Below are positions 11,606 to 23,039 of a stretch of 64,000 nt of DNA, piece by piece. The stretch is from assembly GCA_963556255.1 (NCBI GenBank), contig OY744610.1, forward strand, positions 13,520,088-13,584,087, written 5' to 3'. The notes beneath the pieces are model-generated. The model did no database searches, had not been told where the DNA came from, and saw only the letters and a program-made list of their open reading frames with translations. This DNA comes from Allolobophora icterica (lineage: Eukaryota > Annelida > Clitellata > Crassiclitellata > Lumbricidae). A program made the position numbers and the translations under genes. Each line of letters opens with the position of its first letter. Within the stretch, counting starts at the first letter, position 1.

Positions 11606-12639
11606 GAAATTGTTTCTTTATCTACTTATTTTGATCTGTTTTTCTTCGTTTTCCTGATTCAGTTTCTGTATTGTCTCTTCGAATTCCATTTCCCTGATCG
11701 TCCAATTTGCCCTCTCTTCCTCCATAGAATCTACACAGATATCGAGAAAAGCGTCTAGAATTCAGTTCCTAGCCGAGTAGTCATCATTTTCCTATTCAAC
11801 TCATTGGACTCAATGCCAACGTAAACTAAAAGCGACCTTTTCTGATCGTAAGATCGTAATCTTTAGCTTTCTGCATCTCCCAAGATAAAAGCGAAGTCAG
11901 AGGAATCAGCTTAATCACGTGTAGGCCTACTCTGTCAAAAACAAAATCGACCGGTGGGAAGACATTGTCAGGTTTTGCTCCAAGTCCAGAGCTAAAGGTC
12001 AGATTTGGAGGAACTGGTTGGTGTCTTCGGCAGATGATGCTTGGAATTGGAGCGGTGACAGAGATAAGGAGAAGATGACGAATAAGAAAACGCTTTTAAA
12101 GTAGTTTTATTCAAGTTTTGGTTGAAAGACTTTGCGCAGAAATTCCAAGGAGTGTACAACTCTCATGAGAGTGTACTTAATAGAGATTAAGTAACTTGAA
12201 CAATAGAGCGATTAGTTCTGCATCAAGATAGGCATTCAGAAAAAGATTATGCTGTGTACAAATGGTCACAATCTAAGATGACATTAGTTAGGTGTGCAGT
12301 GTTCATTTACCACACTGCGAAGAAGTTATTTGCTACATCGATATTCAAATTTGTCTCAAATTCAACAGCCTACGCGTTATCAAAGGATCGATATCTTGTA
12401 AAAGTTATAAAATATTTTGTCGTAAATGCGAGCTTTGATATTTTATGAGGTTAAAATGTAGTAGAGTGGTTACCTTGGATGTGCTACAGATTCCCTGTCA
12501 GGAGAAAATTCATCGCGAGGCTGATCAGGAAAGCGTTCATCAGTAAACGCTGAGACCATCCTGAAAGCAGTCAGTCCAGTGAATGAAGGTCATACGAGTC
12601 TAATGTTAAATGTCGATGTAAGTTAAAGCTACGTCACTT

Positions 12640-13110
12640 AGTTACAATACAACGCTCCGCTCCGTCTTCGAAATCTGACAATCGATCAACAATCAAGCTA
12701 CTCCGCCACTTTGGAATCAACTGCCAACTGAATGCCGTCAGATATTTGACCCATTCTATCAGTTCACCCGATCTGTTCCTCTTGCAATCTCTGCTTAGGA
12801 TCAAGCTTTAAAAATACTTTACAGAGTTCAGACCCGTATTAACCAATTGGGGTAAACTGTACTGGGTGACCTGGTAGTTCCCAAGCATAGAAGTTTCGCT
12901 GTGGTCGGCCCAAGTTTGAGGAATAGATTGCCCAGAATCTTACGACATGAGCAACTTTGTCTTTCTTTACCTATATTCCGTAAGCGCTTGAAGACCATTT
13001 TGTTCCATCGTGGCTTTCTGTCCATAGGTAGGAAGCGCCTCTGCTGAATATCTTTGAAGAGTCGCTAACTAAATCTATGATTACCTTACTACAATTACAG
13101 TGGTTAATCT
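12640..13110 (+). mobile_element. LINE ORF2 C-terminal fragment (copy A)
   Basis: In the plus frame around 12866-13040 it reads R-S-F-A-V-V-G-P-S-L-R-N-R-L-P, then F-R-K-R-L-K-T. This is the conserved C-terminal signature of CR1/Jockey-like LINE proteins. A degenerate 3' tail (gcgcctctg ... gagtcgcta) follows. The copy B counterpart at 43390-43850 keeps a clearer ggcgctatataaat tail. Confidence 0.7.
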
Positions 13111-13500
13111 AGGCAACTGCCTTAGTGTCCGAAGCATCACTTGGCCCCATCCGAGTGTGCCTAGAATTCTTCCAGAGGTAAGAAAGTGAAGGAGGGAGAT
13201 ATGGAGACAGAGACAGAGAGATACAGAGATAAAAGAGACAGAGAAAATAAAGAGAGCGAGTGGAGGAGCCTCAATTGTTTTTATCTAACCTCGAACAAAT
13301 GCTACTCTGATTCCTCCGCTTCTGCATCACTCGCTCTGCTCCAACGCTGAACACCATCCACGGCATCCGTTCCATTGCTGACTTTCGGAAGTCTGATTTG
13401 GCAATAAATCACTCAACCAGTTATGCTGTTTAATTAATTAATTATTTCGTTATTGTTTTTCGTTCATTGATTTCTCGATTCATTCAGTAAATTGTATGGA
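13111..13500. other. Noncoding, with GA-rich tract
   Basis: GAGACAGA-type simple sequence at about 13190-13262; the rest is nondescript. It aligns with about 43860-44275 in copy B. Confidence 0.5.
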
Positions 13501-13667
13501 CTGCTATTTCAGCGATTAACTAGTAACTCATTTCTACCTTTCCTCGATGTAGATGGTCGTCTTCTTTGAGGAACCGGATTCTGCTGTTGTTGTCGTTGTT
13601 GTTGCTGTTGCTGCTGCGGTTGTCTCTGTTCTTGATGTTGAGGCTGTTGTTGTTGTTGTTGATGATT

Positions 13668-15371
13668 ATTGTTACGCCGTTGCCCACCCCCAGCCCTGGG
13701 TGCTAAGTCAGTCTGTTTAAATGGGACGGGTACGCGTCTTTGCAAGTCCATGGAGGGAAGAACCTGTATTCCAGTGAGGTGACCTGATCCTTGAGCATCA
13801 ACGGGTTCTGCTGGGATTCTACTCCAGCGGTTCCCTAGCTCGTTATAATTTAGCCTCGATTTCATCTGCAAACGTTCACTCCTTCTGAACGAGGGTGGAG
13901 GAGTACTGGCTCCCTGCTCGGAACTGACTCCGCGGATCCAAATTATCCCTAGCAACATTTGACTCTAAGTTTGTCACGAGTGGCAAGGACGTGGCTGCCA
14001 TTGGCAAAGCAATCACCCGAGGAGAATGATCCGGGGTCCGATTACGACTTGCGGAACCCTGAGAAGAAGCCTCTTCAAGTCTTTCTAGGCGCCCTAGAAG
14101 CTCTGTTTGATAATCCCTCATTTCTAACTGGTTATCTCTCAGCTCTTCTAGGTTAACAGCTAGGTTCACCTGGCTACCTCTTAGATCAGCAACCTTCTCT
14201 CTCACATCAGCAACATTCACTCTCACGTCATCTAACTTGTGATCCAGTTCAGTCTGACCATGAGCTAACGCACTTTGCGTAAAGACTAGATCTGACTGGC
14301 CTACAGCTAAACTGTCCAATCTTTCAGCTACTGAGCCAATACTTCCTAAAATCTGGGCCAAAGCGGAAGAAGACCGCGACAGAGAAGAATACGGGCGTAC
14401 AGCAATCTCCTGCCTAGGACCAGCACCAGCCTTAGATCTCAAAGATCTCAAAGATCTCAAAGATCTCAATGATCTCAAAGAGTTTTGTGACATCTTTATT
14501 ATAACTAAAAGTTCCAGAAATTAATGACAATCTAATGACATGAACAGTAATACGATTTATATAATACTACGCTAATATCTCTAAACTCCACACTTAAACT
14601 ACTGAGACATAACCAAGCAATCACTTAAAGTTTACACAAGAAAATGACTATTTACCCCAAATTTCACGAGCAGGACAAGACTCCGGACAAAGTGCATATG
14701 TATCCACGAGAGTACGAGATACGATATCCATCAAAGAAATAACTCCAAAGTCGATGCAACGAATGCTTCCAGACGCAACGTCTATACCTCGCAATATTAG
14801 CTAACCAATCAAATCTTAAACTGCAACAGCATCAGCAGTTATAATTAACAACGTATCGTGACGAAACTCCACGCACTGACCAAATCTGAACTGCCATTAA
14901 TTTACAACTACACATCTACAGTCACGTCTATAACACTTTTCCAGAACTGCAAATACAAAAACAACTGCACTTCAACAGTCCTCTATCTCTGGCCCATCTC
15001 GACTGCAAATGCATGGCAGCAGCGTCCGGTATTTATAGAAGAAATTGGCGCCAAGCATATGACTCATCATTTATGGCCGGAAAGTGCACCAACAGCAGCA
15101 GCATCGGCTGCAGCAGCTCTGCTGTTTCGCGCATCGAGAATGACTCATCATCCAGGGTGAACCACAGGTCAAGAATGGCGGGAAACTGCGACTATGACAG
15201 CAGCAGCAACCGACGTCAACATTCGCCCCTTCAGTACGACTCACCAGTCACTGATATCAGCAGTCAGAAAAGGCGGGAAACTTAATACAAGAGGCCGTAT
15301 AAAAATATATTGCCAATAAAATAAAAATACGCATAATTAAACTTCTATGGCGTTTTCAAAAACGCTACATC
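13668..15371 (-). mobile_element. 1.7-kb retroelement-like insertion in the RING gene
   Basis: Absent from the copy B gene. It is flanked by 6-bp direct repeats atgatt at 13662-13667 and 15372-15377. On the minus strand it has a long leader, a TATA-like tataaata near 15040, then a Gag-like ORF. The plus-strand left end reads attgttacgcc; TGTTACG and GTAACA-like ends are common in Gypsy-type LTRs. I see no second LTR, protease or reverse transcriptase. It may be a truncated LTR element or a non-autonomous derivative. Confidence 0.6.
13876..14493 (-). CDS. Gag-like coiled-coil ORF, 205 aa
   Basis: Starts at ATG 14493. It opens with five tandem L-R-S triplets (a 9-bp repeat), then has a Ser/Ala-rich segment. 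From about residue 45 to 145 follows a long amphipathic region rich in Leu, Val, Asp and Arg, with heptad spacing typical of a coiled coil. The C-terminal part is Ser/Pro-rich and the frame ends at 13876. The overlapping frame (13958 downward) carries RRSERLQ...LNYNELG, a basic motif seen in retroelement polyproteins, and runs through the insertion edge into the RING gene's Gln-rich tail. Gag-like is inferred from architecture and position; no zinc knuckle is visible. A frameshift between the two frames could be programmed or mutational. Confidence 0.45.
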   Translation of the reverse strand: MSQNSLRSLRSLRSLRSLRSKAGAGPRQEIAVRPYSSLSRSSSALAQILGSIGSVAERLDSLAVGQSDLVFTQSALAHGQTELDHKLDDVRVNVADVREKVADLRGSQVNLAVNLEELRDNQLEMRDYQTELLGRLERLEEASSQGSASRNRTPDHSPRVIALPMAATSLPLVTNLESNVARDNLDPRSQFRAGSQYSSTLVQKE

Positions 15372-16005
15372 ATGATTTTGCTGCTTCTGCTGTTGTTGTC
15401 TCTGTTGTTGTTGCTGAATCTGATGTTGCTGTTGCTGCTGTTGTCTTTCTAGTTGATGAGTCTGCTGATGTTCCACCTGTTGCATCTTATCCAAAGTCTG
15501 TGCCATTGACGGATTCTCTTGGATCGTCGCATCAACTGTCGTCTGCGTTGACTGCACAGCCACAGATCGCCTTCTGACCTTTGAACCCGGATCCCTCCAG
15601 CCCTCCAACGTCTCCGCAAGTGATGCGGCGTGCATCTCAAGGATCTTCTCGAGCAGGAAATTCCTCGGAAGACCGCGAATCCGCCGCTGGGAATCTGGCA
15701 CTGAGTCCGACATACGGGACAAGCAACGCTCTCCAGGGGACTTGCCCTTGCCATAGCGTTGTAGGCAGCGGAGACAGAACGTATGGCCACAGCGCACGAC
15801 TCGTGTGTCGCTGAGCAACTCGATGCAGATCGTGCACTGGATGAGTTCACTGATGTCCTCCTCTAATCTCATCATTACGAATCACTCTGAATACAACCCT
15901 CGATCACTACTGTACAGTTTAAGGATCTACGACGTTTGAACTTGTCTGAGGCAGAGAACCAGAAGAGAAGAATATACTTTTGACTAATTACTGGATAAAT
16001 ATAAA

Positions 16006-16085
16006 GACTGTCAATCGAGTGGTCGGGGGTTCAAATCCCCCGACCACTCGATTGACAGTCCAGCACGCTAACCATTACACTAGGA
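16006..16085 (-). repeat. tRNA-derived (SINE-like) sequence with perfect 24-bp fold-back
   Basis: On the minus strand, 16085 to about 16030 reads like a tRNA head: a box-A-like tagtgtaatgg, then an anticodon-arm-like segment with loop ctgtcaa (GTC if real), then a T-arm. Positions 16006-16029 and 16037-16060 are perfect inverted repeats of 24 nt around the 7-nt loop ttcaaat. The T-arm and anticodon-arm sequence therefore appear on both strands. The copy B homologue (46735-46802) has the tRNA-like sequence without the second arm. A full acceptor stem is not evident, so I do not call a functional tRNA. Confidence 0.6.
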
Positions 16086-16089
16086 TCCT

Positions 16090-17410
16090 CTTTCTACTGA
16101 GACATCTTACTAAAACGTGTTGCACATCCACTGCCATAAATTCTGGGTCTATCGTCAGTTTGTCGCACCACATTATGCGCCTAGATTTGTTGATGAATTG
16201 GTTGAATTGGTAATGCGAAGTTGTTTCTGACTTTGTAGACCGATGCCAATGTTTATACAGTTGGATCAATAGTGACATATGTTAGGCAGATGGATTGGAG
16301 CCACTCTTCATAATACGCAGCAACTGTGCCCTGACTTTAAACAAACACGAGCGTGTTTCTGCATAGATATAATAAGGTCCATATAATAGAAGCTATATTG
16401 AATCTATAGATGTGAGGTCCATATATATGCTATATTGACTTAACTACAACCGCATCCTTCATTTACTCATCTTATGTCAATTATCAAGCTGTGGTAATTT
16501 AGAATTACTGCACTGAATTCAGAATGACCATCATGCCTCATTGAGTCATATGTGCATGTATGAACATATTTTTCTATGACGACTGCATTGCATAGGCCTT
16601 GTCTAGTTCCGATGTAATCACTTCTATAGCGACGTTAGAGAAACCAGAAGTCAGGCTGTGGTCGCAATCCAAATGGAAATATGTTGGTCTTAAGTTTAGA
16701 ACTGAATCAGTTCGAAGACCTGACAGAACAAACTGCAATTGGAAGTGAATTCCAAAGCTTCTTCAGGCGAGCAACAGTGAAAGCCCAACGCTCTTCGGAC
16801 GCATAACATTTCAACATAAACCAATGTAAATGTATCCACGATCGGTATGCAAACCGGCTACATTGTGCGTACAGACTCCGTAGTGTAACGTTTTCATTGA
16901 AGTATCGAACCAGACCAGGTCATTTACAGGGTTAGCTATCCATTGTAACTTCATTATAAATGACAGTTTACGGTCCAAAAATGACGCAAATGTTTTTTGT
17001 TTTGTAAAACGAATTTAATTAATTTCATTACCAAACTGAACCCTCAAAGAAACAGAGTTCTTGCGCATTTCATACGTAATCATTGCGCATTTGCTACGTA
17101 GGTCCAGATGATAATGAACATTCTTCTTTAGGCCTATAACACGAAGATCAAACGTAAACAATAGGCCTAATTGTATTTGCAATTAATAATTTTCATCGCA
17201 ACTTTCGCGTCACAGCTTCTTTATACCACAACCATAGCAATTAGCAACTTCTATCGCAGTCTGGTGTTAATATATAACGAAGCTCAAGCGTAAGCAATCA
17301 AATTGTATTCGCAATTAGCAACTTCTATCGCACCGACGTCTAATGCACAAGATATACTATCGGGCGGAGTACAAAAATCAAGCCGCAATGAGGTCATAAT
17401 TACCCTGAAG
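16090..17410. other. Noncoding; duplicated up to about 16893
   Basis: Up to about 16893 it aligns with 47040-47665. Beyond that is single-copy AT-rich DNA with internally similar stretches near 17180 and 17300 (caattagcaacttctatcgca). No gene seen. Confidence 0.55.
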
Positions 17411-17414
17411 AAAA

Positions 17415-18274
17415 TCACTTTATCTTAAAAACCAGAATTCGTCCACCTGTCCATTTGTTCTTCGCTGGATCCCATTGATTGTCAGCAACGTACAACAGGT
17501 CGTCGAACTCGTTCAGAAGAATACCAAAGGGATGCTGCAATCCATGCTTCTTGGAGATGAGTTCCCGTTGAAACTTCAGCTTCGAATCCAGCAGAAGAAT
17601 CCTCCCGTTGCCACTATCCGCCAACAAAACATTTCCCATTCTATCAACAACAAAATCGCGTAGATCACATAATAGGCCATTTCCTTCATCCTCCATTTCA
17701 CCATACGACTTAAGAGTGTATCCGTTGGCATTTATTATGGCTATGCCGTGCACTGCGCCATACTCCTCGCCGTAACTCACGAGGAAATGACCGTTGGAAA
17801 TCTTCACAGCTTTTGTCAGACGACTTTCCGAGCTGTCTGGTTTCACTATAACTTCGCTGATTACTTCCCCGTAAGTCGAATAAGTAATAATTTTCTTTGA
17901 GTTATCTCGCACAGCCAATACTACATTACAATCGTTTGTAACGGTTATCACACCTGATGCAACCGCCTCCACTCGCCACTGGCCCAGCCTCTGTCCCTTT
18001 CTGGTGAAACTGAAAATGTATTTGCTCCATGTGGATACAAATACTTGCCCACTGTTCTCACAGAATCCCATTCCAGCCACCGAATGGAATGGTACCTTGG
18101 TCCAGTTGCTTTCCTCGGTAAGTAGTGCGTCAAGCACTTTCAAGTAATTGTTGTTTGAATTTGCAATTAGCAGTTTGTGATCGATGAACGTGAGAGCCAC
18201 AGCTGCCCGGTCCTCCGCTGGCTCAAGTTGGAAAGTTCTAGTCAAAGTCGGTTCGTTTGTGTATTGAAGTTTAC
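17415..18274 (-). CDS. NHL-repeat beta-propeller, terminal exon
   Basis: The open frame runs from a good acceptor (minus strand ctttgaattactgtag, ending at 18275) to a stop at 17415, about 286 residues. Its first codon is split after one base. NHL-type blades are visible: D-L-R-D-F-V-V-D-R-M-G-N-V-L-L-A-D, and H-P-F-G-I-L-L-N-E-F-D-D-L-L-Y-V-A-D. Similar blades precede them. NHL propellers form the RNA- or protein-binding C-terminus of TRIM-NHL ubiquitin ligases such as the TRIM2/3/71 group. The RING, B-box and coiled-coil exons that would confirm this are not found upstream to about 20 kb, where LINE debris begins. The nearby RING genes have their own stop codons. The exon is uninterrupted and looks functional; an orphan duplicated exon is the alternative. 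Confidence 0.8.
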
Positions 18275-18654
18275 CTACAGTAATTCAAAGAAAATGTCTT
18301 AGCACTTTGACGACGAGCTGCATTGGTTTCCTAGTCTGTTTTAATATACTCTCGTCATTAAAGTGTTAAATAAGACAACAAACAAGGTGGCTGTAGAAGA
18401 GGCCTTCGAGAAGGTCAGATGCATGAACAACGTCTTGTATGTTTATGTAATGCCTCTGTGGAGTTATGCTGAAACGCGTTGCACAAATTACTATTAACAT
18501 ACAAAAACAGTGCTGCATCCGGAAACTTTCATCATTATTCGTAATCACTCGATTTCCAAAGCTACCAAAGAAATCTATATCACAATCCTGAAACACCAAG
18601 TCGCATACAACGCCAATCTACATCTTTTTCGCAATTACTTAAAGAACATTTCAG
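18275..18654. other. Presumed intron, no feature
   Basis: Sequence 5' of the NHL exon on the minus strand; presumably intronic. The short open frames on both strands are unconvincing. Confidence 0.4.
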
Positions 18655-19785
18655 CGACATTTATCCATCCAATGAATGAAAACAATCTCTCAAATCTAAG
18701 ACTCATAACGTTGGGCGAAATTTAAAAAGCTAAGAGTCTACCCACCAATAAATTTCTCCATTCGTCGAAAAAGCAATGAGTCGTGTTTATGTTGAGCTAA
18801 TGCACAAAAGCACAGGTTATGTAAGGTCGCATTGAAAAAATACATTGAAACCTAGCTAATGTGGACTAATACTCTCATGATGCATTATAAATGCAACATA
18901 TATTTACCTGACGCCTCTTCGAAGCAAATTCGTTAGAGGCCCTCTCGACCTAACGATGGAAAACCAGGATCCAACAAATGGTTTCAAGCGCTAGCGGAAT
19001 AGAAGTAGGCCTAAAATATCATGATATCTTTGATGGGGTTCTATATAAAATATTGTGATTACGTCACCTTGTCTCAAAATTGCATCATGTAGTTTAATTG
19101 CACAAAATAGTGATTAATTTATATAAAATTTCAGTTAATCGCCAATAGCCCTACTTGTTTTAACAGAATAAATAAGTATCATTGATAAATTCGGATTTGG
19201 TTTCATATTCTCAACCGAGAAGTGGCAGAGTGCTAGGCCATTTCAACGAAATTTATCCATTAATAAATAGTCGGATGAACGAGAACAATCTCTCAAATTT
19301 AAGATTCATAACGTAGTTCACCCACCGATAGTTTTCTCCATTCGTCGAATAGTCAATGAGTCTTCTCTCTGTTTAACTAATATACACAAAAGCACACATT
19401 AGGTCGTATTAAAAAAATACCTTGAAACCTAGCTCCTTTGGACTAATACTCTCATGATGCAATAAAAATGTAATCACATAATTTACCTGAGAAATTCATT
19501 AGAGACACTCTCCACTTAATGATGGAAGGCCAGAATCAAACAAATGGTGGCAAACGCTTACGGAATAGCAAAATAACATGAAATCTTTTATGGGGTTCTA
19601 TATGTAATATTGTGGTTACATCCCCTTGTCTCAAAATTGCATCATGTAGTTTAATTGCACAAAATAGTGTAATTAATTTATATAGAATTTCAGTTAATCG
19701 CCAATAAGGCTACTTGTTCTTAACAGAATACATAAGTATCATCGATAAATTCGGATTTGGATTCATATTCTCAGAGTGCTAGGCC
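18655..19785 (+). repeat. Tandem duplication of a ~0.55-kb unit
   Basis: 18655-19240 and 19245-19785 align over most of their length, sharing for example ctcatgatgca, ggggttctatat and gataaattcggatttgg. The second copy is shorter by several small deletions. Noncoding. Confidence 0.85.
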
Positions 19786-19999
19786 AGCTGCCTTTTTCAC
19801 TGCACATCGCATGCCAGATTCTCTCGATGTTGCTAAACTCTCAGATTCACAAATGTTGCACTCAATGTCTATGCTTTGAATCCTATTGTACCCCAGTAAA
19901 AAGAAAGCTAAGTAACAGACTTGTACAACATCTGTCAGATTCACAAATGTCGGATGCTTTTGACTCGTATTGTGGGCGGTACCTTTGTCGTTTTTCGGT

Positions 20000-22900
20000 T
20001 GCTTAAGTTCCGTAGATTGTCTCCAGGACTCTGGTATCGTCTGGATTTCGACTGGTTCCGTAAATGTATTGCGATGATATTTTTAAACATGGGGACAATA
20101 AGCAGCTAGGTTATTACAGGCCAATATCGATTCTACCATATTATTCTCAATATTTGGAAAAAATTATGTATAGAAGAATGACGGCTTATGTAACTGCAAA
20201 GAATGTCTTATACAAAGGCCAATATGGATTTCGAAAGAGTCACTCCACTTTAATGGCGGTTATGGAAATGTTTGATAACATCTCTGAAGCTATAGATAAT
20301 AAACAGGTCGCCATAAGTGTTTTCTTTGATTTATCAAAGGCATTTGACACCGTGAACTATGAAATCCTAACCAAGAAATTGGAGCACTATGGTATTAGAG
20401 GCGTATGTCTAGATTGGCTCAGGGAATATATAAATCGGGCAGAAGGCAATGTGTTTCATTCAATGGACAGACTAGTATCAATTATGTTGAAACAGTTAGA
20501 TATTAAATGTGGTGTCCCGCAGGGATCAGTATTAGGTCCACTGCTATTCCTGCTATATGTTAATGATATCTCGAACACTAATTCATTACTACAGTTTATT
20601 ATGTTCGCAGATGATACAATGTGTTCATGTCCTGCAATTCAACAGTTGACGTAGTCGATAAGATAAATACTGAGTTGATGAAGGTGGATAAGTGGTTTAA
20701 AGCAAACAAATTGTCCCTAAACCTTGATAAAACAAGTTACATCTAGTTCAATTCGAAGAGAACAAATGCTCCTATGCATGATTATAATAAAACTTGCCAT
20801 TAAAATAGATAAACAAAATAGAACTAGGGTTGCCTCTTCGAAATTCTTGGGCGTACACATTGATGAACTCCTATCTTGGAAAGTACATATAACAAATTTC
20901 TTAAAAGATGGCGAAGAACACTGGCACAATCTCCCGCATCCGTCATCTCCTACCACGTCATACGCTTGTGCACTTATATTACTCTTTAATATACCCCTTC
21001 ATATCTTACTGCAATATTATATGGGCATCTACTCATCGTACCCGTTTGGTCTGCCTGACGAACCTACAGAAACGTGTCTTGAGAATAATATGCGATGCAC
21101 CTCCAAGAGCGCATACCAAAAGTTTATTTCTGACACTGGGTATACTGCCCTTTGAAAGTATAAACAAACTTCAGGTTGGGTTATTCATGTATAAGTGTCA
21201 TAAGCGTTTAGTACCTGAAAGCTACGATGGTTGGTTCTATTAAAACTCTGAGGTTCATGACCACCTAACTCGCTCCTCTAAAAAGTATCATCAACGCAGC
21301 ATGCGCACTAATGTTAGGTGACACGGTATTAGAATATACGGTCCGGTACTCTGGTATAGTTTGCCGAGTGAACTCACTAGTCTGCCAACACTGCACCAGT
21401 TTAAAAGCAAGCTAAAGGCGCAACTTATGTATGCAATGTAATTGTAATAATTTCACAGTCTTTACCATGTTAAACTAGGCGTAACTCTTTGGAATTGTGT
21501 GCTCAGTTTTAAACTAGGTTAGTCCTGGATCTGACTATTATAGTTCTGTAGGAAATTTTGAGTATGGAGAATTTTCTGTCAGAAATGTTGAGTAGGTGTC
21601 TTAGAAAGTATTTTCCACTTGGGTGGACATTCGCCACCTGCAGGCTGTAGTCGAGGGTATACGCGGGTATACAGCGTATACTCACCTCTAGAGACCGTAT
21701 ACTCAACTCACAAAATATTTATATTTATTTATATTAAAATACTGTAGCGTATACTCACCTCTAATTTGTTTCGAAAATCTAACCGGTAGCGTGTACAGTA
21801 ACTCACCTCTAATTTTACCACTACAGCCCTGGCCACCTGGTAGGTTCCCTGCGGCCTCTTACATCGCTCACTCAGCCGGTTTGATCGGTCCAGCATCAGT
21901 CGCAGCGGCCAACCGAAAAAAAAAACAGAATACCAGGGGCTTCCCGCTTTGTACATGTTCTAACCGGTAACCGTCGAGACCCTGGGCCTGCTCAACCCTT
22001 CAACCTCAGGTTTCATTGGTTAAATAGGCAGTCGCATCACATCCATCAGTGGCAACCGATGCGAGTTCTAGCGTTTGTCTACTAGAATTCAATGCTATAA
22101 CCTGGTCGCTTTTCAAGGTAGGCCTACCTTACCTTCAAACTCCAAAAACGAGGCCTGACCCTCCGGGTATTTACTCTGTTCCTAAATAATTTTTTCCAAA
22201 TCCTGAGGGATCATTGATACCTCGGGTAAAAAACTAAAAAAGGAAGAAGAAATGTCAAATAAAAACCAAAAACAGTTATCAAAGCATTCTCATCAACCTT
22301 ATAAATATAACTTACAACAAATTAACCCTAACCCATACACAATTTCCATACATATTACCAGATATACATGCAAATCTTGCAATAATTATTAACAGATGTA
22401 CGACCAGTTTCGTGATCGAGCGGCCGCCATTTTTGATGACGTCATAGCCAGAGAACCTACCAGGTGGCGGATATCCACCCAAGTGGAAAATACTTACTTA
22501 GACACCTACTCAACATTTCTGAAAGAAAATTCTCCATACTCAAAATTTCCTACAGAACTATAATCAGATCCTGGAGTAGGTGTAATTGTCTGGAATTGTG
22601 TGCTTAATTGTAGACTGGATGTAACAGTTTGGAATTGTGTGCTTAATGTTAAACTAGGTGTAACTGTTTTGGGAACAGTTGTAATTGTGTGCTCAATGTT
22701 AAACTAGGTGCAACCGTTTGAAGTTGTGTGCTCAATGTTACATTAGGTGCAATTTTTTAGAACTATGTGCTCAATGTGCCCTATCAAACGAACTGGACAA
22801 TTGTCATGTTTACTCTCTGTACAACTACGTTTGCCATAGTTGTCACTTATAAAGGCATTAAGCAGTACATAATGATCTGTTGTAATAGTTGGTATGAGTA

Positions 22901-23039
22901 ATGAAAAATTGTATTAGGGCGACCCTGTCTGCGGAACTTAATGTTCCTTTGGGTTTACCCATTGTTTACGGAATTTCACGCCTGTTATAACATTGTGTTT
23001 GATCTGTTATGGTGAACAATAAAGTTGATTGATTGATTT
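20000..23039 (+). mobile_element. CR1/Jockey-like LINE with decayed reverse transcriptase
   Basis: The frame 20064-20654 contains reverse-transcriptase landmarks: YRPISILP, QYGFRKSHST, FFDLSKAFDTVNY, GVPQGSVLGPLLFLLY and the catalytic box FADDT. Frameshifts and stops follow, but C-terminal LINE sequence is recognisable at 20908-21243 (Y-Y-S-L-I-Y-P-F-I-S-Y-C-N) and to about 21440. The 3' region has imperfect tandem units around ggaattgtgtgctcaatg at 21474-21525 and 22576-22780. It ends in aataaagttgattgattga at 23021-23039. A MITE splits the 3' UTR at 21530-22568. The element is not functional. Confidence 0.85.
21530..22568. mobile_element. Long-TIR MITE (about 112-bp arms) inserted in LINE 3' UTR
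   Basis: The left arm (21530-21641) and right arm (22457-22568) are near-perfect inverted repeats, starting tctgactattatag and tctgattatag. Direct repeats tcctgga flank it at 21523-21529 and 22569-22575. The LINE 3' UTR repeats stop on one side and resume on the other. The centre has GTATAC-rich repeats, AT-rich DNA and no ORF. The superfamily is not assigned. Confidence 0.8.

Larger units (their letters stand above)
13509..15875 (-). pseudogene. RING-finger/poly-Gln gene, copy A, disrupted
   Basis: Paralogue of the intact gene at 44259-44912. The N-terminal half (15875 down to about 15378) keeps the first zinc ligands (CTIC, CGHTFCLRC). Relative to copy B it lacks two bases near 15732 and one near 15665. 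The frame is restored, but about 20 residues between are out of frame, and the second half of the RING, with its CPVC pair, is lost. The glutamine-rich tail is then interrupted by a 1704-bp insertion. The C-terminal piece (13661-13509) lies beyond it and stops early after LLVNR, where copy B continues for seven residues. The protein cannot fold as a RING E3, so I call it a pseudogene, though either half could still be transcribed. Confidence 0.85.
5222..16893 (+). repeat. Segmental duplication, copy A
   Basis: Aligns collinearly in direct orientation with 38713-47665, with frequent mismatches and indels. Matching landmarks are the AATC-rich tract, the antisense LINE tail and 88-bp units, AT-rich noncoding DNA, a ttattctaaaagg tandem, a LINE C-terminal fragment, a RING gene, a tRNA-like sequence, and the block from 16077 to about 16893. 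Copy A is longer mainly because of the minisatellite and a 1.7-kb insertion in the RING gene. Confidence 0.92.

Noticed and set aside
16006..16085. Functional tRNA gene
   Set aside because: tRNA-like boxes and arms are present but no seven-base-pair acceptor stem; the copy B version is also diverged. Called a tRNA-derived repeat.
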